A DNA stretch of 64,000 nt from contig NZ_FVZC01000009.1 in NCBI RefSeq assembly GCF_900166585.1, positions 682,001-746,000 of the forward strand, written 5' to 3'. This stretch comes from Mesobacillus jeotgali (GTDB taxonomy: Bacteria > Bacillota > Bacilli > Bacillales > Cytobacillaceae). The translations under genes and the position numbers were made by a program. Shown piece by piece: positions 36,761-45,606 of this stretch (position 1 is its first letter; each line of letters opens with the position of its first letter). Under the pieces are notes generated by a model that was not told the origin of the DNA, ran no database searches, and saw nothing but the letters and a program-made list of their open reading frames with translations.

Positions 36761-37198
36761 TTGGCAAAATTCAATAAAGATGACATTATCGAGCGTTCAA
36801 GAGAAATCGCAAGAATGATTGCGGAAACGGAGGAAGTTGACTTTTTCAAACGTGCAGAAGCACAGATCCATGAGAATGAAAAAGTTAGAACACTTATTTC
36901 TTCTATTAAAGGTCTCCAAAAACAAGCAGTTAATTTCCAGCACTACGGAAAAACAGAAGCTTTGAAGAAGACTGAAGAAAAGATTGCTTCTTTAGAAGAG
37001 CAGCTTGACGCAATTCCAGTTGTCCAGGAATTCAAGCAATCACAGATTGATGTAAATGACTTGCTGCAACTTGTCGCAACAACTATTTCAAATGCTGTTA
37101 CAGATGAAGTTGTCGCCTCAACTGGAGGAGATATTCTTCGCGGTGAAACGGGCGCTTCACTCAAAAACGGAGCAAGCTGCCACAGTCACGAACATTAA
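36761..37198 (+). CDS. ymcA: RicA (YmcA), RicAFT complex subunit
   Basis: 145 residues, helical YlbF/YmcA family protein (VDFFKRAEAQIHENEKVRTLISSIKGLQKQAVNFQHYGK). In B. subtilis RicA with RicF (YlbF) and RicT (YaaT) forms an Fe-S-bearing complex that directs RNase Y maturation of mRNAs and promotes competence, sporulation and biofilms. A single Cys is visible, in the C-terminal GASCHSHEH, consistent with a cluster ligand. Start is TTG 36761, two bases behind miaB, so the genes are co-transcribed. A terminator follows. Confidence 0.9.
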   Translation: MAKFNKDDIIERSREIARMIAETEEVDFFKRAEAQIHENEKVRTLISSIKGLQKQAVNFQHYGKTEALKKTEEKIASLEEQLDAIPVVQEFKQSQIDVNDLLQLVATTISNAVTDEVVASTGGDILRGETGASLKNGASCHSHEH

Positions 37199-37208
37199 TT
37201 ATAAAAAC

Positions 37209-37243
37209 AAGACACCTGTTTTTTTTAGCAGGTGTCTTTTTTA
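37209..37243 (+). terminator. Intrinsic terminator after ymcA
   Basis: GACACCTG / CAGGTGTC (37211-37218 and 37229-37236) with a T-rich loop and a TTTTTT tail. Confidence 0.88.
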
Positions 37244-37465
37244 TGCCCATATCACTTTTGATAAGTTTCTGAGGGCATTTTTAAATCTGAAATGTTATTT
37301 GTTTTTTTACAATACGGTTCTTTTTCCATGGTTCTTCTCATATACATTCACCTGTCATAAATACAACCGAATTCCCCATCATCTTTTATAATCGGGAACA
37401 TTCAGGGCGTGTGGGCATACAATGAACTATGCCTAAGTTTTTATCAGTGGTTCTAAAATTAATCG

Positions 37466-37493
37466 CACACTAGTCTAATATCACGCATAGGAT
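37466..37493 (+). promoter_or_regulatory. Possible mother-cell (sigma-E/K) promoter of cotE
   Basis: CATAGGAT at 37486-37493 fits the CATAnnnT -10 of sigma-E/sigma-K promoters, with an AC at the approximate sigma-K -35 distance (37467-37470). It is 33 bases before the start of cotE, a gene with sigma-E and sigma-K promoters in B. subtilis. The rest of the ~330-base ymcA-cotE gap holds only the ymcA terminator and AT-rich sequence. Confidence 0.4.
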
Positions 37494-37525
37494 GAATTGA
37501 AAAAGATTGAGGAGGTTTCGCTCGC

Positions 37526-38068
37526 ATGGGAGATTACAGAGAGATTATCACGAAAGCCGTCGTAGCGAAAGGACGTAAATTCACACAGTCCAATCATACG
37601 ATCAACCCAGCGCATCATCCAAGCAGCATTCTGGGCGCTTGGGTCATAAACCATAAGTACAAGGCGAAAAAGGTAGGAAAAGTGGTTGAGGTAAACGGGT
37701 CTTACGAAGCCAACATCTGGTACTCCTACGATGACAATACAAAAACAGAAGTAGTCACGGAGAAAGTTACTTACTGCGATGTCATCAAGCTTAAATACCG
37801 TGATCCGGATTGCCTGGATGACCATGATGTCCTTGTTGAAGTTCTTCAGCAGCCTAACTGCATTGAAGCTGTCATTTCGCCAAATGGCAATAAAATCATC
37901 GTTCATGTTGAAAGGGAATTCCTGGTGGAAGTCATTGGTGAAACGAAGGTTTGTGTCGTCACTCATCCAGGCGGATGTGACTGCGATGAAGATGAGTGGG
38001 GTCATGGAATCGATGATGATGAATTTGAAGACTTGAATCCGGACTTCCTTCTTGGTGAGGAAGAATAA
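37526..38068 (+). CDS. cotE: Outer spore coat morphogenetic protein CotE
   Basis: 180 residues, the normal CotE length. The sequence ([20 protein letters not shown] ... [24 protein letters not shown] ... [15 protein letters not shown]) is characteristic, ending in the strongly acidic tail [18 protein letters not shown] that in B. subtilis mediates CotE function. It organises the outer coat around the forespore from the mother cell. Strong GAGGAGGTTTCG site, possible sigma-E/K promoter upstream and a terminator behind. In B. subtilis mutS is the next gene; here 14 kb of accessory genes intervene. Confidence 0.96.
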   Translation: MGDYREIITKAVVAKGRKFTQSNHTINPAHHPSSILGAWVINHKYKAKKVGKVVEVNGSYEANIWYSYDDNTKTEVVTEKVTYCDVIKLKYRDPDCLDDHDVLVEVLQQPNCIEAVISPNGNKIIVHVEREFLVEVIGETKVCVVTHPGGCDCDEDEWGHGIDDDEFEDLNPDFLLGEEE

Positions 38069-38073
38069 CATCG

Positions 38074-38106
38074 AACTAGGAAGCTCGTACTTCCTAGTTT
38101 TTTTTA
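38074..38106 (+). terminator. Intrinsic terminator after cotE
   Basis: AACTAGGAA / TTCCTAGTT (38074-38082 and 38091-38099) followed by eight T. Confidence 0.92.
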
Positions 38107-38332
38107 TAAGTCTTATTCGGAATTTTTGTTAGTTCTATAATTATAGTATAGTCCTGCTTCTGTTTTTTAAAAGAAATCTGTTCCGAATCTTTCTGGACAA
38201 ATCTTTGGAACCTTCAGATAAACGAATTGTTCTAAAAGCAGCAATGAATGCGAAAACTGCCTTATATAAAATGGCAGCAACTTCCGGTAATTGTTTATAC
38301 TGTTTGGTTGCTGCCTCTTTTGCATCCATCTT

Positions 38333-39244
38333 TTACAGGAAGAAAGCCGGTTTTTCAGTCCTGCTGCAAATTTTACATTCTTCGGATTCGGTCCAGGAAT
38401 AGAAATCAATTTTGCATTTATTGCAATAGTTCTTGACCACTTTATAACTGATTTCTGCACTCCTATGAAAATTTTGCATAATTTCTATCGAATTCTCCTT
38501 GCAAATATCAATGCAGAGACGACAACCGCTGCAATTGTGATCAGTAAGTTTCAGTGAATCCCCATCAAGGTTGAATACATCTGAAGGACAAATCTTAAAG
38601 CACGCCTCGCATAACGTACAGTCTTCTAGATTCATCTTTACTTCATAAAAAGACCAGTCCTTGTAAAAGCCTGGAATTTGAAAGCTGCGCTCATTGAATC
38701 GCCATTTAATTGGAGTCATAGAAGTAAGAATGGTCTTTTTGCTGTCATATGCAAGCTTCGTAAATAAGGCTCGCCTGGAAATCTTCGTTTGCTCCTCTTT
38801 TTCCAAAACCACATTGTTTACCAAAATCATTGGTTCAGAATTCATTTTGTTCAATAGTTCATTCGCCAGGTCGACCCGCTCCATTAAATCCTCGCTAAAC
38901 AAAGGTTTATGAATAATCCGTATCCCCTTTTTATGATAATAGAGAAGCTCAACCATGGTAGGCCAAGTGGAGTCATCCTGCAGGAACAAGTAATGTTGAA
39001 TGACCTTCCGCGCGGGAGATTGACCTTTGATTGCCTGAACTGGGCAGACCGTGATACAGACACCACATGTAGTGCATAGTTTTCCATTAATATTTATTTT
39101 TCCATTATCCAGATGTATTGCATCTGCCGGACATTCGTCTATACAAGCTGTACAGGAACCCATATTACTGATTCTCCTTGTACAGGCATCAGAAATCTCT
39201 TGTTCATAACTCAAGCTTTCGATCCAATTGCCAATCAGCGACAT
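38333..39244 (-). CDS. Multicluster 4Fe-4S ferredoxin-type protein with C-terminal zinc-ribbon-like Cys pairs
   Basis: 303 residues, divergent from the reductase operon. Two N-terminal ferredoxin motifs (SCTACIDECP with a distant extra Cys21; CTTCGVCITVCP, 57-67) and two C-terminal ones (CTLCEACFKICP, 209-219; CSGCRLCIDICK, 238-248) could hold up to four [4Fe-4S] clusters. Two CxxC pairs at 274-277 and 290-293 resemble a zinc ribbon. The central ~140 residues contain no cluster motif, but SRRALF (~157-162) recalls sequences seen in NapG-like proteins. Probably a cytoplasmic electron-transfer or assembly partner of the Mo reductase. Start ATG behind AGGTGACC on the minus strand. Confidence 0.8.
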   Translation of the reverse strand: MSLIGNWIESLSYEQEISDACTRRISNMGSCTACIDECPADAIHLDNGKININGKLCTTCGVCITVCPVQAIKGQSPARKVIQHYLFLQDDSTWPTMVELLYYHKKGIRIIHKPLFSEDLMERVDLANELLNKMNSEPMILVNNVVLEKEEQTKISRRALFTKLAYDSKKTILTSMTPIKWRFNERSFQIPGFYKDWSFYEVKMNLEDCTLCEACFKICPSDVFNLDGDSLKLTDHNCSGCRLCIDICKENSIEIMQNFHRSAEISYKVVKNYCNKCKIDFYSWTESEECKICSRTEKPAFFL

Positions 39245-39562
39245 TTAAGGTCACCTCGAAATTCATAATTTCTACTCTATCATTTTACGATTAATCTATA
39301 TAAAAAAAGGCGTGTTCGCCATAAATTCAAACAGATGTAAAGGATTGTTCACAATCTTTCATTCAGTTAAAGGAATAAAGGTTTAAAAATTTAGTAGTAG
39401 CCCACATTCCAGACTGCCCTTCGAAAATCCCACTCAAAATCCCTGAATAAAAACTAGGTGTATTCCTTTACATACTTACGGGGTATTTTCCACAGAATGT
39501 TTATTGTTTCACAAACTTGGTTGCCATATAGTGAAGATGTAATCGAAAGGTGGTGTATCTAG
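39245..39562. promoter_or_regulatory. Divergent control region of the Fe-S protein and reductase operon
   Basis: About 320 bases. A good sigma-A promoter faces the TorD gene: TTGTTT (39504-39509), 17-base spacer, TATAGT (39527-39532), 30 bases before the start. The -35 overlaps TTGTTTCACAA; a related word TTGTTCACAA lies at 39345-39354. These ACAA-ended inverted words resemble redox-regulator half-sites (Rex/Fnr-type), but the full consensus is not met. Confidence 0.5.
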
Positions 39563-40180
39563 ATGATTGAGATTATTGATAGGAAGGCAGCGGCAGCGAG
39601 GGTTTTTACAATTTTTGCAGACTTATATAAGCCTCCTTCTTTGGAGATTTGGAGGGAGCTGGAGCAAAAAGATTTTCTGAAAAACCTTGAGTCATTGGTC
39701 ACTGACCTTTATAGTGTTGAATTTTCATTAGAGGGAATCTTGCCTGATGACTTTGGTCAGTTTTGCCGTATACATACCAAAGCAATCGGATCTGCAGAAG
39801 AAAATGCCGTTTTTCCAATTGAATCTCTTTATAAACCATGGACACAAGATGAAACTTGTACTCTTCCTTTTGCCTGCGAAAAAGGTTACTTGTTAGGTGA
39901 CCCGGCAATGCATATTAATTTCATTTTAAATGAACTGCAAATAGAAATTCCCAATGAGTACCGGGGAATACCCGATCATTTATCCATTCTGCTTGAGTTG
40001 GCTGCATATTTTATCGAGAATGCTCCTGAAAAATTCAGCAAAGGATTCATCCGTGATCACTTGGATTGGCTGACTGAATTTGAAAGACAGCTTAATGTGC
40101 AATCCATCCATCCGTTTTATGAAAGGATTACTGAAATGTTGATAAAGGTAATCGAAGCAGAGCACAAATTTCATAAATAA
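39563..40180 (+). CDS. TorD/DmsD-family molybdoenzyme chaperone
   Basis: 205-residue all-helical protein of the TorD/DmsD/NarJ superfamily: FADLYKPPSLEIWREL near the N-terminus, the SLYKPWTQDE segment, GDPAMHINFILNELQIEIP and the conserved PDHLSILLELAAYFIENAP. Such chaperones bind the Tat signal of the catalytic subunit and guide cofactor insertion. The next gene encodes a Tat-dependent molybdoenzyme, so this is almost certainly its dedicated chaperone. Start ATG with AAAGGTGGTG. It leads the operon, 133 bases before the catalytic subunit. Confidence 0.88.
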   Translation: MIEIIDRKAAAARVFTIFADLYKPPSLEIWRELEQKDFLKNLESLVTDLYSVEFSLEGILPDDFGQFCRIHTKAIGSAEENAVFPIESLYKPWTQDETCTLPFACEKGYLLGDPAMHINFILNELQIEIPNEYRGIPDHLSILLELAAYFIENAPEKFSKGFIRDHLDWLTEFERQLNVQSIHPFYERITEMLIKVIEAEHKFHK

Positions 40181-40312
40181 AAAGATTTATAGCCTGAAGG
40201 TGGTGATGCTTTCTGTGAGAATAACGAACTGTTCGCTTAGAGTATTAAATCATACCAGAGACTGCCTCATTGAAGGCGGGGAAGGGTCAAAAGAAAAAGG
40301 AGGGCTAATTCA

Positions 40313-42508
40313 ATGCTAGAAACAAAACTATCAAGGCGCGGATTCATTAAAGCTTCTGCCGCCACAGCTGCTCTTGCCTCTGCGGGCACTGTCGGTTTTA
40401 ATGAATGGTCCAGGGAATATGCAAAAGCTGGTGCAAACGTTGATATCAAGGAGATTGCTAGTACATGTAATGCATGCTCAAGCAAATGTGGAATGATAGG
40501 ACATATAAAGAATGGCCGTTTGTGGAAGCTTACAGGGCACCCTGATCATCCATATTCTAAAGGGAAGCTATGTGCGAGAGGGCATGGGTATGCGACGGTT
40601 GTATACTCTAAAGACAGACTGACACAGCCGTTGAAAAGAGTGGGGAAAAATGAATTCGAGCCAATTAGCTGGGACCAGGCATATAAAGAAATTGCCGAAA
40701 AATTAAACAAAATCATTAAAGAGCATGGTCCGCAGGCAGTGGCACTTACAGAAGACCCCAGGGCATCAGGAAAATTTTATTCTCCACGGTTTATACATGC
40801 TCTTGGATCGTCCAACTATTATACACACCATGTCGTTTGTTCGAATTCCAGAGATGCTGGCTTTCTTCATACAGTTGGTGAAACAGCAACCAGCGCGGAC
40901 ATAAGCAATGCAAAATACATCATGTTCATTGGCAGAAGCTATGGCGATGGAATACGTCCAAGTTCTGTCCAGTCTTTGGCTGCGGCCAGGGATAACGGTG
41001 CGAAGATTGTCATAGTTGATCCTCGATTAAATAACACGGGCAATCTTGCTACAGAATGGATGGCCATTCGTCCGGGAACAGACCTCGCCCTGGTGCTGGC
41101 AATGTCTCATGTTTTAATTAAGGAAAACCTGCACGATCTTGAATTTATTAAGAATTATACAGTTGGCTTTGAAGAATATGCTAAAGCTCTGACGAAGTAC
41201 ACTCCGCAATGGGCCGCGGGTATTACCGGGATTCCTGCAGAGGATATCACACGCATTGCCATCGATATGGGGAAAGCGAAACCGAAGGCATTGATTGAAC
41301 AATCATGGAGAGGGGCGTTCGGATGTAATTATGAAAACAGTACCGAAACGGGCCGTGCCGTCGCGATGTTCAATGCTTTATTGGGAAATTACCAGCAAAA
41401 AGGCGGAAGTATTTTCGGTGGGAAGCCTTCACTTGGGAAATTGGATAAAGAGAAACATCCAAGTCCAAAAGAACCAGAAGCTCCAAAAGCGGGCAAAAAA
41501 GAATTCCCGCTGGCTTATGAAGACAACGGTGTAGCCACCATCGTAGCCAAAGAAGCTCTAGAAGGAAAAATGAAAGCAGCGATTTACTACCATTCAAATG
41601 CAGCGCTAGGCTACGGTAATCCTAAAGTGATGAAGGAAGCCTTTTCAAAAATGGATCTTGTCGTTGCGATCGATGTCCAAATGTCTGAAACGGCCCAGCT
41701 GGCGGACTATGTTCTTCCCGAAGTGACATACATTGAACGCGATGAAGTGATTGAAGGGCTGTCTGGGAAGATGCCAGGAATCGCCTTAAGGCAGCAAATG
41801 GTTGAAAAAGTACACCCGAAGACGAAGCCAATCCATGAAATCTATACAGAGTTAGCACAAGCTTGCGGCATCGGAGAATACTTCAATTTCACCCTTGATG
41901 AATTGAATGAGGCAATGCTGGCACCGACTGGCGTCACATATAAGCAGCTGAGAGAAAAAGGAACGATCATGTTTCCTGCACAGGAAATTATGATGGGTGA
42001 AATGCCAAAATTAAAAACACCGTCTGGAAAAGTTGAATTTTACAGTGAAACGTACAAAGAAGCTGGCTTTAAACCAATCGTGGAATGGGTTGAGCCAAAG
42101 GTTGCCCCTGCGGATGATTCATTCCGGCTGATCACAGGAAAACAGGCGATCCACAGCCATACTCAGACTGCAAATATACCAATTTTGATGCAGATTACGA
42201 AGGATTATGATTTAGAGAGAATCTGGATCAATCCTGTACGTGCGAAAGCTCTGGGAATCAAGGATGGCGATATGGTGGAATTGAAATCCAGTGAAGCCGC
42301 CAGCAAAATCCGCGTCAAGGTTACCGAAAGGATTCACCCAGAAGCAATTTTTGTTCCAAGCCATTATGGAATAACATCCAAGGATTTGAAGACAGGATAC
42401 GGTGTCGGCTTTGGATACATGGAGCATGTGCCGTTCGATTTTGAGAAATGGAGCGGAGCAGGAAATATCCACGAAGTAATCGTGAAGGTTAGGAAGGTGA
42501 AGGGCTGA
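40313..42508 (+). CDS. Molybdopterin oxidoreductase catalytic subunit, PsrA/PhsA type
   Basis: 731 residues. A twin-arginine signal (SRRGFIKASAATAALASAG, residues 7-25) indicates export in folded form. The N-terminal [4Fe-4S] site is C52-x2-C55-x3-C59-x27-C87. THHVVCSNSRDAG puts a Cys at ~176 where the molybdenum ligand lies in polysulfide and thiosulfate reductases. Length and gene order (A-B-C with an NrfD-type anchor) match PsrABC/PhsABC; tetrathionate or another sulfur oxyanion is possible, arsenate or DMSO less likely. Strong AAAGGAGGGC site. The stop overlaps the next start by one base. Confidence 0.88.
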   Translation: MLETKLSRRGFIKASAATAALASAGTVGFNEWSREYAKAGANVDIKEIASTCNACSSKCGMIGHIKNGRLWKLTGHPDHPYSKGKLCARGHGYATVVYSKDRLTQPLKRVGKNEFEPISWDQAYKEIAEKLNKIIKEHGPQAVALTEDPRASGKFYSPRFIHALGSSNYYTHHVVCSNSRDAGFLHTVGETATSADISNAKYIMFIGRSYGDGIRPSSVQSLAAARDNGAKIVIVDPRLNNTGNLATEWMAIRPGTDLALVLAMSHVLIKENLHDLEFIKNYTVGFEEYAKALTKYTPQWAAGITGIPAEDITRIAIDMGKAKPKALIEQSWRGAFGCNYENSTETGRAVAMFNALLGNYQQKGGSIFGGKPSLGKLDKEKHPSPKEPEAPKAGKKEFPLAYEDNGVATIVAKEALEGKMKAAIYYHSNAALGYGNPKVMKEAFSKMDLVVAIDVQMSETAQLADYVLPEVTYIERDEVIEGLSGKMPGIALRQQMVEKVHPKTKPIHEIYTELAQACGIGEYFNFTLDELNEAMLAPTGVTYKQLREKGTIMFPAQEIMMGEMPKLKTPSGKVEFYSETYKEAGFKPIVEWVEPKVAPADDSFRLITGKQAIHSHTQTANIPILMQITKDYDLERIWINPVRAKALGIKDGDMVELKSSEAASKIRVKVTERIHPEAIFVPSHYGITSKDLKTGYGVGFGYMEHVPFDFEKWSGAGNIHEVIVKVRKVKG

Positions 42509-43044
42509 TGGCACGCTATGGAATGGTAATAGACACTAGGAAATGTGTCGGCTGTTATGCATGCCGGGTAAGCTGCCAGATGCAGAATGAGCTTCCGGTG
42601 GAAGAGTCTTTTATTAAGTTTTATGAAAAAGAAACAGGTGTTTTCCCGAACGTCAAGAATGAAATCATCCCGGTTCAATGCCAGCATTGTGAGGATGCTC
42701 CCTGTGAAAGTGTATGTCCAACAAAAGCAACCTACACGACAGAAGATGGCATCGTACTCGTAGACCATGAAAAATGTATAGGGTGCAAATATTGCATGGT
42801 TGCTTGCCATTACGGGGCCAGGACGCAGGATCACAAGACAGGGGTAGTGGAAAAATGCCGCTTCTGTTCAGAACTGGTGGCGGAAGGAAAGCAGCCAGCC
42901 TGTGTCACTACTTGTATCAGCAATGCCCGGATTTTCGGCGACCTTGATGATCCGAACAGCGAAGTATCAAAAGCTATTGTGAAATTGAATGCCAAGCCTT
43001 TGAGACAGGATCTAGGCAAGGCAAAAATTTACTACGCGAGGTGA
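42508..43044 (+). CDS. Electron-transfer subunit with four 4Fe-4S clusters, PsrB/PhsB type
   Basis: 178 residues. Four cluster-binding Cys groups are visible: CVGCYACRVSC (13-23), CQHCEDAPCESVCP, CIGCKYCMVAC, and CRFC with a later PACVTTC, as in DmsB/PsrB/NrfC. It would pass electrons from the quinol-oxidising membrane subunit to the molybdenum subunit. No signal peptide, as usual for partners exported together with a Tat-targeted subunit. It begins at the ATG overlapping the previous stop and its own stop lies just before the anchor gene's start. Confidence 0.92.
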   Translation: MARYGMVIDTRKCVGCYACRVSCQMQNELPVEESFIKFYEKETGVFPNVKNEIIPVQCQHCEDAPCESVCPTKATYTTEDGIVLVDHEKCIGCKYCMVACHYGARTQDHKTGVVEKCRFCSELVAEGKQPACVTTCISNARIFGDLDDPNSEVSKAIVKLNAKPLRQDLGKAKIYYAR

Positions 43045-43049
43045 TTATA

Positions 43050-43946
43050 ATGGTTTGGGGAACAATTATCGCAGCCTATTTATTCCTGGCTGGACTGAGC
43101 GCCGGGGCGTTTTTAACTTCTTCCTATTCGGCGAGGAAATATCCTGATGCAGTTGCCCTACGCATTGTCGGCAGGCTGATCAGCCCGATTCTTATGGGAA
43201 TAGGTCTTTTGCTTCTCATTGTAGATGCCGAAGCAGGTCTGAAGGATCCATTACGCTTCATCTATTTATTTACCAATTTTAATTCAGTCATGACAATCGG
43301 CACGTATTTCATCAGCTTTTTCATGATGGCTTCAGCTTATATAGCCTTAATGGAGCTGCTGAAAAAAGATATAAACAAAATCATTGAATATGTCGGCATC
43401 GTATTTGCTGTAGCAACTGCCATTTACACAGGATTCCTAATCGGTGTCATCGGTGCCGTTCCACTTTGGAACACAGCCATCTTGCCAATCCTGTTCGTTG
43501 TCTCTGCACTTTCAACAGGGATTGCCGGCACAATGCTTGGCGCAGCTGTGGTTGACAAAAAAGTCATCCATCATGTGACGTCCATTAAAAAAACCCACTT
43601 AACCTTGCTGGTTGCTGAAGTATTCCTGATATTCACGATGTTCTTGATTACATCTTCAACCAATGAATCGGCCTCACAATCGGTATCCATGCTCTTATCA
43701 GGAGAATACAGTGCTCTCTTCTGGATTGGACTGATTGCAGCAGGACTCGTCGTTCCAATTATCATCGAAGGGATGGAGCTATTCAATTTTAAGAAGCTTA
43801 ATTCTGGCCGAGCTGGATTGGAGATTGCTTCAGGAGGAACATACGGTATCGCAGCAACTGTTTTGACAGAAAGTGCTGTCCTCACAGGGGGATTCATCCT
43901 TCGCTATCTCTTGTTGGCTGCAGCAGTTCCGGTGATATTTTTATAA
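43050..43946 (+). CDS. NrfD/PsrC-type membrane anchor
   Basis: 298-residue hydrophobic protein with about eight membrane helices (VWGTIIAAYLFLAGLSAGAFL at the start). This is the quinol-oxidising membrane subunit of the reductase, of the NrfD/PsrC family. The start is set at ATG 43050 behind GCGAGGTGAT; the open frame begins at GTG 43041 and would overlap that site. It ends the chaperone-A-B-C operon; no strong terminator follows until the hairpin at 44155. Confidence 0.88.
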   Translation: MVWGTIIAAYLFLAGLSAGAFLTSSYSARKYPDAVALRIVGRLISPILMGIGLLLLIVDAEAGLKDPLRFIYLFTNFNSVMTIGTYFISFFMMASAYIALMELLKKDINKIIEYVGIVFAVATAIYTGFLIGVIGAVPLWNTAILPILFVVSALSTGIAGTMLGAAVVDKKVIHHVTSIKKTHLTLLVAEVFLIFTMFLITSSTNESASQSVSMLLSGEYSALFWIGLIAAGLVVPIIIEGMELFNFKKLNSGRAGLEIASGGTYGIAATVLTESAVLTGGFILRYLLLAAAVPVIFL

Positions 43947-44799
43947 GGCTCTTTTTTCAAACTTTGTTGCTATTGACTACAAAATAGGATGGAATTACTT
44001 AAGTTTCTTCACAATTAACGCTTAATAAGAGAAAAGAGCTTGCCAACTTAGTACCGACCTGCAAAATAGCTTTTATCACGTTAAAATCGGCTTTAGGATT
44101 TTAACAACAATCTTTACGAAAACAGCCTTTTATAAAAAGCAGCAGATAATGTCAGCGTGGAGTCTTATATAAGAATCCACGCTTTTGTTTTTAGCTGATT
44201 TAGCACCCATACTTGAAGCCCCGGTTTATATCAACCCCTATTGATTTTTGGTAAAAGTACATTGATCTATTAGCATCAGCTAATAACCATTTTCCAAGGA
44301 AACCAATCCCTCGACGATCATGAGAAAAGCTTATCTTGCCAAATAAACCTTTATTAATTTTAAGACAACATGAAAGAACCAATTATGATTAGGAAGAGTC
44401 CTTATGTTTTCAAAAGTCCTGGAATGTGCACCCGTTAAAATCTATCAATTGCTCTGTATATTAAGTAAACTTGATAGAAAATGAAATGACCATATGGACA
44501 TACCGTACTATAATCTTTTTCAGTTGGACTCCCTTTTACATTAAATAGGCTTTTTTTATGACAATATATTACAATAAGAATATCGCGTTTATTCTTTAAT
44601 AACCTCATGGAGAAGAATAAGACGTAAGAAGTGGAATGACGTTCAGACAAAACAATTTCCTTTGCAACACCTAGAAATGTTACTAAAACACGAAAGGTTA
44701 ATGGACCATCTGTTCATTGGAGCAATCGATATAAACTCTTGAAATTAAACTAGAAGTAGAGATTGGAATACAGAAACTTATCTAATTAACTGATAGGAC
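43947..44799. other. Gene-poor stretch behind the reductase operon
   Basis: About 850 bases without a convincing gene. It holds a hairpin with T run at 44155-44195 and an open minus-strand frame, 44200-44382, whose end (GKWLLADANRSMYFYQKSIG) faintly resembles the C-terminal part of a GNAT acetyltransferase. The remainder is AT-rich with scattered short frames on both strands, consistent with decayed genes. Confidence 0.5.
44155..44195 (+). terminator. Hairpin terminator downstream of the reductase operon
   Basis: GCGTGGA-TCTTAT pairs with ATAAGA-TCCACGC (44155-44182), a long nearly perfect stem followed by TTTTGTTTTT on the plus strand. It is 210 bases behind the anchor gene. Confidence 0.75.
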
Positions 44800-45261
44800 A
44801 TGGATATGATTATATTTGGCAAAAAGGATGCTGGTGTCCAATACATATGGAGACCGGGAGTATATGGAATCATTTTTAATGACAATAAGGATCAGATCGC
44901 TTTAGTCAGTACTGATGATGGGAAGTATTTTCTTCCAGGTGGCGGCTTGGAAAATGGAGAAAGTCACGAGGAGTGCCTTGTTAGAGAAGGCAGAGAAGAA
45001 ATTGGAAAGATACTCTCAATTGGTGAATGGGTAGGCAAAGCACAACGATATTTTTACTCAACAAAAGACGAACAACATTATCTGGGTGAAGGGAATTTCT
45101 ATTTTACTCATATCTCCGGGGAGGTGGATGGTCCTACCGAGATAGATCACCATCTAGAATGGAAAGAATTCGACACAGCTGTCGTTAACCTTTTTCATGA
45201 GCATCAACGCTGGGCTGTCCGAAAGGCTTTGTCTATCATGAGAAACAATTTGGCACTGTAA
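44800..45261 (+). CDS. Nudix hydrolase
   Basis: 153 residues. The Nudix box is complete: GGGLENGESHEEC then LVREGREEIG (consensus G-x5-E-x7-RE-x2-EE-x-G). The preceding GVYGIIFNDNKDQIALVSTDDGKYFLPGG is the usual lead-in. It hydrolyses a nucleoside diphosphate linked to another moiety; the substrate cannot be deduced. Start ATG 44800 or 44806, the latter better spaced from ATAGGA. It stands alone in the accessory region and seems intact. Confidence 0.87.
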   Translation: MDMIIFGKKDAGVQYIWRPGVYGIIFNDNKDQIALVSTDDGKYFLPGGGLENGESHEECLVREGREEIGKILSIGEWVGKAQRYFYSTKDEQHYLGEGNFYFTHISGEVDGPTEIDHHLEWKEFDTAVVNLFHEHQRWAVRKALSIMRNNLAL

Positions 45262-45439
45262 AAATTACCATAAGCAGCCTCAATTGGGAAAATCAAATAA
45301 CCCCAAATTACCTCTTTTCTTTCACACATGCTTAATGGTAATGTTAGCTTAATCACCTATTAATCAGTAATAAATTGTTTGATGAAAGCGAAAAATGGGA
45401 AAATATTTCTTAGAACAGCAAAGAATAATGAGGGTGATT

Positions 45440-45583
45440 ATGAATACCAACTATGAATATCTGATCTTTCACGAAGAACTAAGAAAGCTAAAAAAAGATT
45501 TCCAGCGTTGTGAAGATGTTAGAATAAAAAGAACAATAGCCCAAGACATCGAACTATTGGAAAATGCACTCGAATCAATCTGA
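45440..45583 (+). CDS. Small hypothetical protein (47 aa)
   Basis: 47 residues, MNTNYEYLIFHEELRKLKKD and on to IAQDIELLENALESI. It is charged and helical, with an amphipathic pattern. ATG 45440 is preceded by GAGGGTGATT, a fair ribosome site; the open frame extends upstream to 45395 without one. It lies 23 bases before the DnaD-like gene and is probably co-transcribed. No known family is recognised. Confidence 0.55.
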   Translation: MNTNYEYLIFHEELRKLKKDFQRCEDVRIKRTIAQDIELLENALESI

Positions 45584-45606
45584 AATAATGAAGCAGGAGA
45601 TTTTCT

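Noticed and set aside
44435..44650. 71-residue minus-strand frame in the 44-kb gap
   Set aside because: There is no ribosome site and no recognisable motif; it is a chance frame in AT-rich DNA.
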